DNA of 64,000 bases, from positions 23,238,879-23,302,878 of the forward strand of contig NC_049984.1 of the NCBI RefSeq assembly GCF_000003815.2, given 5' to 3'. Shown piece by piece: positions 12,932 to 23,300 of the stretch. How positions within the stretch are numbered: the stretch's first letter is position 1; every line of letters starts with the position of its first letter. Source of the stretch: Branchiostoma floridae. Its lineage: Eukaryota; Chordata; Leptocardii; Amphioxiformes; Branchiostomatidae. The notes beneath the pieces are model-generated. The model worked only from the letters and a program-made list of their open reading frames with translations. It ran no database searches and was not told the origin of the DNA. Position numbers and translations under genes: made by a program.

Positions 12932-13899
12932 TATTTCAGCCATACCATAGGTATGGTGAAATATATTGTATTCGTAATGTTTCTTTCTTTCTTTCTTTCT
13001 CCTGTCAAATCTTCAAATCGAATCAACTCCGCCATTTTTTAACCGATTGACTTGAAATTTGGCACAAAGGTAGAGTAAGCCAATACCCCCATGTGTTTTT
13101 TTCATTTTTTTCATATCTGCCTTTAAAATGATTTTATTGAGGTTTTTGTCAATTTTTATGTATATTTCGGGCTCCTGTACCCTGGTATTACAGCCGAATG
13201 ACATGAAATTTGGTACAGAGGTGCCTTGATCATATGCTCACCTAGATTTAATAACAGTTTTGGCATACGGTACAACAAAATGCTAAATTTTACGATTTTT
13301 GGCCATTTTTTGACCAAGAAATGACATTTTTGGCTCCTGTAGCCTCGTTTTACAACCAAATGATCTGAAATTTGGTATAAAAGTGCCCTTCAATTATGTG
13401 CACATAAATTTAATAAAAGTTTTCCCATATGGTACAACAAAATGCTTAATTTTGCGATTTTTGGTCATTTTTTTTACCAAAAAAGGACATTTTTGGCTCC
13501 TGTAGCCTCGTTTTACAACCAAATGATCTGAAATTTGGTATAAAAGTGCCCTTTAATTATGTGCACATAAATTCAATAAAATGTTTCCCATACGGTACAA
13601 CAAAATGCTTAATTTTGCGATTTTATGGCCATTTTTTGACAAAATTTGGACATTTTTTGCTCCTGTTCCCTCGATTTACAACCTAATGACCCGTAAATTG
13701 GTAAAGGGGTGCTCTAGATATCTATTCAAAAGACCCATGTATAATTTTTGGCATGGACCACTTTAAAATGATATGTTTGGGATTTTTTTGGTCATTTTCC
13801 AATGGCCAAAGGGGTCAACGACCTCAAGGCCTATTGTTGCATGAGGGAGATGGCTGAAATATGCTGTATTTGCTCTCAAGCAAATGTCGGCCTTTCTAG
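12932..13899 (+). mobile_element. Helentron-like non-autonomous (HINE/pearl-type) element
   Basis: The 5' end carries TATTTCAGCC (12932-12941), followed by a palindrome CCATACC-ATA-GGTATGG and a (TTTC)n microsatellite. The body is about five tandem copies of a 162-163-bp unit. The 3' end has the inverse GGCTGAAATA (13852-13861), then a hairpin TTTGCT-CTCA-AGCAAA (13869-13884) and terminal CTAG followed by T (13896-13899). Subterminal inverted repeats, a 3' hairpin, a CTAG end and central tandem repeats are the known plan of Helentron-derived elements (Drosophila DINE-1, bivalve pearl). It codes for nothing. Confidence 0.75.
13000..13810. repeat. 163-bp tandem repeat array
   Basis: The phrase GCTCCTG recurs near 13171, 13333, 13496 and 13659, i.e. 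every 162-163 bp, with a more diverged copy near 13000. Each unit also carries GAAATTTGGTA and GGTACAACAAAATGCT. It forms the core of the Helentron-like element. Confidence 0.85.
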
Positions 13900-14409
13900 T
13901 TACCTTTTATCATTATTGTTTTATTTGTATTGTTAGATACTAATTGTTTTGCCAAAGTAGTCCAAATGCGTCCATATACAGATAACATATGGCTGATATA
14001 GCTGACTTATATATTGTGCAGTTGTACATGTAGATGGCAATGTTGACACATTGTTTTATGATTTAGTATTTCCATTCACATGTATTCTACAAAGCACCTA
14101 GGCTCGTTATGTGTAGGTGGCACTATGTACCAACTGGACTGTAGACTTGTATTACACTTGTATTATATATATACACGGTAGAGCCGAAAATTTAGCTTTT
14201 CATAGTCTTTTTTGCCATACCATCATGTCAAAAAACATCAGAATAAATAGAACTTTTTATACACATCTTTGTCCTCATCATTATAGTTTGGAGAAAGAAG
14301 AACTTATTTTGGAAATCTGAACGTTTCTTATATTCCACTTTTTTTATGGTTATTGTGATCTTTAGACAGGAATGTACAGTCATAGATGGTCAGATATTCC
14401 CAGCTTTTG

Positions 14410-14500
14410 GATACACAGTCAAACTTGCCCAAGCGACCACCTCTTCTTAGCGACCACCTCTTCTTGCCATTACGACCGCTGATTCTCGGTCCCGATGTGT
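14410..14500. repeat. GCGACCACCTC dispersed repeat, third copy
   Basis: Shares CAGTCAAACTTGCCC, AGCGACCACCTCTTCT and CTCGGTCCCGAT with the copies at about 1375-1540 and 1745-1835. Confidence 0.65.
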
Positions 14501-14514
14501 ACGAATTTATAATC

Positions 14515-14935
14515 ATAAGAAAATTCAGGTCCAGAGGGTCAGGTTCAGGTCCGAACCTGAACCTGCTTCAGTATCTGAGAGTTTGTGAATGGACGATACT
14601 CAAAACAATGGCCCATTTCGCTATATACAAATTAAACAAATCTGTTTTGTGTAGTATTCAACTCCCACTGGCGTTTTAAAATCCTACAAAGCTAACTGCC
14701 TCTGTACGATTGGCTGAAGTTGGTAGAAATGACTATAGACTCTACTCAACTTCGCTCTTGATATTTTCCTCGACCAGTAAGCCCCAAAACGTGTGAATGC
14801 CTGATCATGTAATCTGTTCATTTTCCAATCAGCCCATCATCCGGTCTACCGAATTTTTTCAGGTCCGATTTTCTGGACCGGTCCAATAAGAAAAACCGGT
14901 TTTGTACCAGTACACCGTACGGGTACCCACCCCTA
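14515..14935. mobile_element. MITE family C (GGTACCCACCCCTAG end), copy 1
   Basis: Right end GGGTACCCACCCCTAG. The interior has palindromic AGGTTCAGGTCCGAACCTG and CCGGTCCAATAAGAAAAACC. The same ends and interior occur at 39524-39935, about 57650-58065 and 58693-60310. Confidence 0.65.
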
Positions 14936-15139
14936 GTGACACAGTCATTTGTACATTATGAAATGGAATTCTGCCAAAGGAACGCACTTTCACGTATACA
15001 ACGTATTTGACTTTTGTCAAAGGCAACAGTTTAAAATAGATTAAGGTAATTCTTACAGCCTTATTTGCATAAAAATGAGACAAGATAAAACAGGAAATTT
15101 ACAAAAACTTTGAATACACATGTTAAGTGTAGATAATCA

Positions 15140-15490
15140 AACATTTAATTAATCTCCCATTCATTGTCAGTTGTTACATTTCTTTCAATGTTATATTCTT
15201 ATTACATCATTTCATTCATTTCGCCGTTATGATATTGCATAAGTTATCAATTATTGAACTATTATGATTTATTTCCATTTTGTTAATTGATATAATTCTT
15301 TTGGTTACATTATTGTCTAATGTTTAATTTTACACGTCTGTTCAATCTTGTTACTTTGGAGGAAGACTTTGTACAAGCCACGAGGCTTTTTTCTTCCCCC
15401 CTGCACGTACTTTCTTCCTTTAACTTGTTTTATGTTAACTTTTTAAAGATTGTGCAAAATAAATAAAGTCAAAAAGTCAAAGTCAAAGTT
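15140..15490 (+). mobile_element. LINE 3' end fragment
   Basis: An AT-rich tract is followed by TACAAGCCACGAGGC, then AATAAATAAAG and a short (AAAGTC)n tail at about 15462-15487. A poly(A)-signal-like motif running into a short tandem tail is typical of CR1/L2-type retrotransposon 3' ends. The tail resembles that of the LINE at 20126-24327. No reverse transcriptase sequence remains. Confidence 0.55.
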
Positions 15491-16345
15491 ATTTCATGAA
15501 TTTTTCTGAACTCTTGTTTGTGGGATGTTGTAAGGCCACATTGATTTGGTTACATGGTTGACATCACTTGGGCACCCTAAAACTGACGTGAGCGTGCGAA
15601 TGAAAAAATAGTTGGGCAAATGGTTGCCTTCATCATAAAATCAAACCACCTTTGACCCTTTGCTGACGTCACATTTCCATTCCGGATGTGTGACTTTAAG
15701 TGATCAGGAAGATTGAACAAATAAATAAACATTATAGTTATCATCTTATCTAGTAATGAATTCTATTTTTCTGTTCTGCACACCTTCTTTGACTGTTAGG
15801 CCTAGGAAAAAAATGTTGTGTTTCCTGTTTCCCTACCTACCCTAAAAAAACCTGCCGACCCTAGACTTTTTTGGGGGGTGGGCAGAGGAGTCACAGTTTC
15901 CAGTTAGAATTTTTATTCAGCCTGCTTCCTATTGAAGCAAAAACACTGCTTGTCCTATCTAATGAAGGATAAATGTATCTATTGTGCACAAAATTAAAGT
16001 TTGACATTAAAAGAGAAGTGTCCTCATGCACTTCAGTTTACTTTGTTCGACTGTATTGTAATATGTATCACTAGAGTTTTGGCCAGCCAAAAAAAAATTA
16101 CAAGAAAAAAAGAAGATAATCCCTACCTAGCTACCGACCCTAATTTTTTCAGGACTGAAACAGGAAACAAAACATTTTTTTTCCTAGGCCTTATTACTGC
16201 GATGTTTATTAGCGCTCAAATAGACTCAGCCAATCGGATATTCTCAACCAAACAATTTGCTTACCACCAATCCGCTAATCAGGGGCGTCTTCAAGAAAAT
16301 CATAAACCATATAGCGCACAAATCACATTTTCTTTAATGTCATTT
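15490..16345. other. Intergenic, repeat-derived
   Basis: No exon recognised. About 15535-15620 shares GGCCACATTGATTTGGTTACATGG with the MITE family seen at 48206-48582. Confidence 0.4.
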
Positions 16346-16407
16346 TTACGTCATAAAAGCTACAGCCAAGGGTAAATTGTTCAACATTTTTAACTATTAC
16401 GTATAGA

Positions 16408-16579
16408 AGTCGTCACCTTATTTGACCCGATGTTCTTCGAACGTTTTTACTTCAAAATCTGTGACGTAAGAAGGTCGTCACCTTATTTGACCCGACGTTC
16501 TTCGAACGTTTTTTGTTCAAACACTGTGACGTAAGAAAGTTGTCACCTTATTTGACCCGATATGTTCTTCGAACGTTTA
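16408..16579. promoter_or_regulatory. Tandem triplicated element with CRE-like and TTCGAA motifs, upstream of CDYL
   Basis: Three direct copies at a 64-66-bp period, each with GTCACCTTATTTGACCCGA and GTTCTTCGAACGTTT. The first two are followed by TGACGTAA (16462-16469, 16527-16534). A further TTACGTCA lies at 16346-16353. TGACGTAA is a CREB/ATF-type site. The array is 0.8-0.97 kb upstream of the first CDYL ATG. Its regulatory role is inferred from position and motif content. Confidence 0.55.
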
Positions 16580-16639
16580 GAACATCGCGGTTGGGCCAAT
16601 GTTCTACATGTCTTGTCGTCTGGTTGCTTAGCAACACTG

Positions 16640-17376
16640 CAATACACTGCTAGGAGTTAGCCATCAATGTGTTGGATAGAAAGGTAAGCTTAAAACGTTT
16701 GTTAATATACTGGTATTGCTGGTATAACATTTGCACCTTTATTACAGCAACAACAACAACAACAACAAAACCCACCACCACCAATTCCTTGTTTGTCGTC
16801 AAGACCGACTTCCAAACATTTCCTATCTACCTCGTCGTGACCAATCATTATATAATGACATTACCACCAGATATGACAGATGTAACCAAATGAGTAGGTA
16901 GACTTCTTTCCCGCAAACCTGTAGCCACGCCCCCAAGGGAGTCAGGTGACGGTATTACCACGCCTCTCGTGTAGATTTCTTCCTTTTCCGTACGTTTGGA
17001 ATCCGTTACCACGCCCCTTCATCGTGCTTGTGGCCTTGTAACCACGCCCCCTTGTGTAGATCTCTCGCCGTTACATCCCATACACAATCATTCAATGACG
17101 GCATGTTTTAGGAGGAAAGAAAGGTAAGTCGCATGTTACTTGAGCGCATAAGAATTTCTGGCAACTGAAAACAACAACACAGAAATGCTCAACTACATGG
17201 TACTCGAATTAGAATCCTGAGTCAGTTTCTTTCGAACTAGTAGAAAAAAAAAACAACGTCGATTTGAAAAACTCACTGGTGCATTGTGCATGCTGACAGT
17301 GACAGTAAGACACAACTAGTAGTGATCTTCTAAAAGTTACGACGTACTGGTCTGTAGTACTTGGTTTGAAGGTAAC
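16640..17376 (+). promoter_or_regulatory. Probable CDYL promoter and leader region
   Basis: Contains two strong splice donors, GAAAG|GTAAGC (16683/16684) and GAAAG|GTAAGT (17123/17124), suggesting alternative noncoding first exons. Four C/A-CGCCC-type boxes (CCACGCCC and variants at about 16925-17050) resemble KLF/SP sites. Neither leader would join in frame to the chromodomain exon from its own ATG, so they would act as UTR. Confidence 0.4.
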
Positions 17377-20300
17377 ATGGAAGCTGACCATTTTGTTATG
17401 GCTTCCGGAGACCAGGTAAGTAAGCATTTGGATGGTTACTTTCGTTTTACTGGATAATTTCTTACTCTAATATCTTTCCTGTTGTTGTTGTTGTCTCTAT
17501 ATCTGCTTGGTTCGTCGGATGATAGTCTCATGTGCTGTCATTGTCTCTCTCTCTCTCTCTCTCTCTGCTTTTTTCTCCTGGGTTCATCTCTCGTTGCTTT
17601 TTTTTTCAAATTGCTCAGCAATCAACACACATTTGGCAGTTCACATCCTCTCACATCTTTCTTCACATGTGAGTTATCAATTTCTTCTATTTGTCATTCA
17701 AAACGTTTCGTTCCTAGGATCTATAGTCCATCATTGCCTTTTATCTCACCGTTCCTTCTATGCTTATATCATCCAGAGCTCCAGCATATAGTTCCAGACT
17801 TCCTGTCCTCTTTTAGGCATATGTATGTTTCTTTTTCTAGCTCCTCTCTCTCCTCTTCATATCTGCTGCACTCCCATTAGTAATGGTCAATGGTTTCTGA
17901 TCTTTTTGCACTGTGCACACTTATCTGTCTTTCCTATGTGTAAAAATGGGCGTGATGAGATGGGAGGTTGGCTATGAGAAATGTGTGTCAGTGTCTCAGT
18001 GACTTACTAACTGATTTACAATATTCTTGTTCTATTGATGTTTAATATCTATACCCCACAGTGGTGTAGCTGTGTGAATGTTTGATGTAAAATGTATAAC
18101 TCGAGAAGATGTGGATGGATGATCATGATAGATACTTCGGTAATCGGTAAAATGTAGTTTTAGTTCGAGAACGCCTCCTGGTGGCTTCTTACGTCACTGC
18201 AGCGGACCATAAATGTATGCTTCAACATTTTGTTCTCGAAAACTTGTAACACACCACACTAGGTGCCTCGGATGCCAGTTTTCCTGAATCTGAGGAAGGA
18301 GACGTTTGACTCAAGTCAAGAGAGAAATCCAAGACTGATCACGAAAGCACATTCGAGACAAAATTCGGATCAGACGATGGATCCCGAGAGGAGCTTGTTT
18401 GAGGTAAAAGACGAAAGCATTATGTAATACAGGACACCAGTCGGTCCGTTTGGGGCCCATTATGGACATAACATTTCACATAATATTGCTAACGAACATA
18501 ATGGCATTTTCGCACTGGTTGTGGTGCAGTTTGTTGTCCACCTTGTAGTGTCTAATGACACATAGGTCAGCAAGTTTCCTCGCTTTTTCAGTAGCAGGGT
18601 ATATTTTTATAGGGAGGAGTTGCTAGCTTAAACATGCTTAATGCACCTCCTCGAACACGGGACCCCAGTTTGCTTCCCTTACTAAAATCGGGCGCACCCC
18701 GAGCCGGATATCTCGACCCAGGGACGTGAAGCGAAGTTTACTACTTATCAACTAATTGATTGAAACAAGGAGCTCAAATGGTAACTTCTAGTGCTACCGG
18801 TTGAGCCACAGTGACACAGTTTATAACGCTAGTTCACCTTTATCCGCAGGGTAACCTTAGTCTTATATCCGTGTCACTGACAAAAGATGCTATCTGAAAC
18901 GTCTGACCGTTTCCAAAATCATATCCAGTTGCTTGAGTAACTGCTTTTTGGCGTACCTATATCCGTTGTTTTCAAATATGAGTTAAACGTATATGGGATA
19001 TCAAATCGATGGACGGTGATTTTAAACTGAAATATTTGAAAATGTTCCTATTTGAAACCGCCGTCCATCAACTTGATATCCCTAGATACCGTTTTCAAAA
19101 CTAACGGATTTAAGTTACCCTGAGGATAAAGGTGAACTAGCGCTACACGTTCAATGTCATCTCAAGCAAAAATCTGTCAAGTAATTGTTCTGGAACTAGT
19201 TTAACTGTAATATCCAACATGTAATATGTAACAAATTAGACTCGCACAAATTTTCGACGAACATCACTAGGACATTCTCCTACAGCAGAGTACCGTCAGT
19301 CATTTATTCCTGACTGTAGTGCCGTTGGGGACCGGGCGTTAGGAGGATGCACTAGGAATGAACAATCCACTGCTGCCGTGACGTCACGTTATGCAGATAG
19401 AACACGTGACTCAGCGAGCAGTGGATCATAAGTTGCAGGAAGTCTATGGCGCCCACCGTCTCTGTTCAGGGATGGTTGTAAAGCTCTGGTGTGGATGGCG
19501 TCTTTAATCCCTCTAACGAAAAAGTCTGATTCTATGTCCAAGATTTTAACTTTGTCCAGCGAAACCGAATGACCCAGTGACTCTATATGTATATGTTGGG
19601 AAACTTTTGAGGCTATTGAACTCTAGCGTTCTTGCTCAAGAAATAATTGTTGTATGTTGTGATTTTTCAGGTGGAGAGAATTCGTGGTAAAAGGTACCAG
19701 AACGGAAAGGCGTACTACTTGGTCCGCTGGGCTGGCTACGGGCCTGCAGACGACACTTGGGAACCATTCAGTAACCTGACCCGAGTACTCGACCTGGTCG
19801 TCAACTTCGAGGTCCGTTACGTTCTCAAAAAGACCCCGGATGTGGGAGACACCGCGTTTGAGCACGCCAAAGCCATCGTCTACAAGCGACTGTATCGTTT
19901 GATAGACGGGATGGAGTTTCTCTCAGACGACGACGAGGAAGAAGAAAACAAGAATGAGAGCTTCTACGAAGAAGAAGAAGACAGGGATGCTTTGATATAC
20001 ACTGGATTGCCAGAAAACAATATCACCACCCTACCACAAGCAATCGACACGCCGATGCAAGAAATAGATGGAGAGGGGAATTTGAATACAGACGGCTGCG
20101 TGTGTCCAGAAGCTGAACAAGAAGTCAAGTCAAGTCAAGTTTATTGCACAACGATTGCATCAGGTACAATGTATGGCAAGTAACATGTATTACTAGCAAC
20201 TACGAACTATCTACATGAGTATACTAATCTAACATAATAGAAAATAAGGCGGCATAGTGTATTTTACATTGTTAAAGCACGACTTCTCTTTTGCATTGCA

Positions 20301-23300
20301 TTATATATATATTGACCTAGGTGGACAGATATGGAGTCGGGACATGATAGAATTACATTGAATATTTCTCTACTTGTATTAGGTAGTGTTGTTCTGTTGT
20401 TACATATGGTCAATAACTTTTTCCTTTCTTCATCATAACAAGGGCATATCATTAGGAAATGGTATTCATCTTCAATACTGTCTTTGCAGATGGGACACAT
20501 TCTCTTTTCGGATGGTATATTTTTGTGACGACCCTTTTCAATTTCTAAACAATGTGCTCCAATCCTTAGTTTTGTTATGCTATTAGTGAATGATCTGTTT
20601 TGAATTGATAAAAGATAGTTTTCTAGCGCAAAGGTTGTCTTAATTTTCGAATATGTTGCCAGTTTACTAAAGTTTCTTATCTTTTGTCTCCAGTTCGAAA
20701 GATATGTGTCCTTTAGGCGTTCCTTGAACATGTTTCCAAAATATTTGGCATCGACATTAGGGTTTAGCCAAATATTTTGGAAACCATGTATGCATAGTAT
20801 ATCTTGTACATGTGTAATCCATTCATGTTCTTGAGCAACAGCAGTGTCGTACGCTTTTTTAACAATTCTATCATTAGACATATTGTGTAATCTAAGCCAA
20901 TATTTAATCAGTCGTGTCTGGGTGTCTATATACAGTGGAAACACACCTAGCTCGCCCAGTACAGCAGCGTTAACAGAACTTCTAGGAACACTAAGTAATA
21001 CCTTACAGTAGTTAAGCAGTACATGTTCTAGATCGGGAATCTCGTAGGAAATATTAGGCTGCTCTAGTGTTACGTTCTGATTTCTCAGGGCGTCTGATTG
21101 ATATGTAATATTCATTTTGTCAGTATACTTCTTAAATCGAACAAGAACAGGACGGGTAGATGATGTATCATATTTCCTGCCAACACGGATAGCCTTAAGT
21201 ATATTTACATCCGGTCCCAGTATCGGGGCAATGATGTTTGAAACTGTATCCCTAACACTTTCATTCGGATATTCCTTAATTCCTTTTAGGATGAGCTCTT
21301 TGCTTTGAGCGTTTGTTCCAAGTATTTCCCCGCAGTAGAGCAAGATCGGCTTGACTAGGCTTTGGAATAAATCCAGGGCAAGAGATATTGAGGGATTATG
21401 ATTTGATGCTAGCAATGATTTAAGTTTAAAGGATGCTCGCATAGCTTTTACTCTGAGTTGTTTATTGGCACGGTGAAATGATCCTGATGGTGTGATGTCT
21501 ACTCCTAGGTAAGTGTAAAAGTTTGTGAAATTTATAGGTTGTCCTTGTGACTGAAAGGGGGAGCGTTTATTATAGTTAGCTCGCCCATTTTTTGAAAATA
21601 TCATAACTTTAGTTTTTTCTCTATTGATCGATAGTTTCCAAGTAGAACAAAATTTATCTAGTCTTTCTAGGCAATGCTTCAGACCCGTTTCCGATTTTGA
21701 GATGAGCACAAGGTCATCAGCCCAGAGAAGGCTACTTATGGGGGTATCGTTTAGTATTACAGGGTCGCATAATGGTGATGACAATCTGTCTGGAAGATCA
21801 TTAACAAATAGATTAAAAAGAAGTGGGCTTAGATTGCATCCCTGTCGTACACCGCAAGAAGATCTAAAGTAATCTGAAAGGCCGTGAGACGTTTTCACAC
21901 AATATTTTATATTATCGTACATTGATTGTATAATGTTGAAGAAATTACCACCTATACCCGACGATAAGACCTTGTAGAATAAACCTTTTCTCCACACAGA
22001 ATCAAAGGCTTTCCTGAAGTCTACAAAGCATGTGTATAATTTTCCGCCGGGTACAGATAACTGTTTATCAATGAGAGATTTCAGCACAAATATGTTATCA
22101 CTGGTCCGAAAGTCCTTTCGAAATCCAGACTGAAAGGGGGACAAAATGTTGTTGTTTTCTAAGAAGTGCTGTAAACGGTTGCTGAGTACTGATGTGAACA
22201 ACTTTCCGACACAGCTAGAAATGGCAATTCCTCTGTAATTTGAAGGATTCGATGGATTGCCACTTTTGTATATGGGAACAAGAATGCTCTGACTCCATTG
22301 TTGTGGGAAATATCCAGAGTTAAGGACTATATTAAAGAGTTTTCGCAATGGTGGTATAAGTTTTGTATTGGCATATTTCAACATTTCATTAATGACGGAG
22401 TCTGTTCCACACGCTTTGCTGCATTTTAATTTACGCAGCCCCTCCAAAATGTCTTCATTTGAAATGTCGAAATCTAGAGGTTTTTCTGTAAGTTTTTCTA
22501 GCGTGTGGATGATATTGTCTGTTATGTTGTCTGCAGGGTCGCTATTCACAGAGTGTGCTTCAGTGCTTTTGGTAGCTGTCTGGACAAGTTCAGGCCTTAC
22601 ATTGTAGACATGTTGGTGAAAATCTTTATCGGATTTGCTACTTTCAATGAGGTCATTTAAATTTTTAAAGTGGGTTCTCCACTCTTCGGGGTTAATGTTA
22701 TCATCAATGTCTTGTTGATCACTTTCATCCTGCTTTTGTAGCTTTAATTCTCTCCAGAACTTTTGAGGATTTTCTTTACTGAGTTTGCTTAGTTTGTGCC
22801 ATTGTCTTTCGTTGAAAAGCCTTTTTTCTGTTTTGATTTTCTTCTTGTAGACTTTTAGATTGCAAAAATACGTATGGCGGACATCAAGTCTCCACGGACA
22901 TTTTGAAAATTGGGAAGCTAAGTTATTGATTTTGCGTTTCAGCGAGGCGCATGATGGAGTGTACCATGGCTTACTTTTCTTTTTCTTTCTTCTTTTGTTC
23001 CTGAAAGTGATTTTTCTTAAAGATTTGTCGGCCACACGTGTGATAATGCCAGCAAATTCCTCTACTACACTCTCTACGTTGCAGAATGACTTATCCATAA
23101 ACTTTTGTATGTCATTCAATGTTGATGGATCATGGAGGGCGTCTGAGAATTTCACTTTTGAGTCTTCATCCCAGATGTACTTATTTGGCAGAGGATGTGT
23201 TGGGATTTGAACCTGCTTAATGTACGGTGAATAATTTGTGGAAATAGAACAAGACAACAAACAATGGTCTGAAAACACAGAGAGATCATTCACTTTCAAA

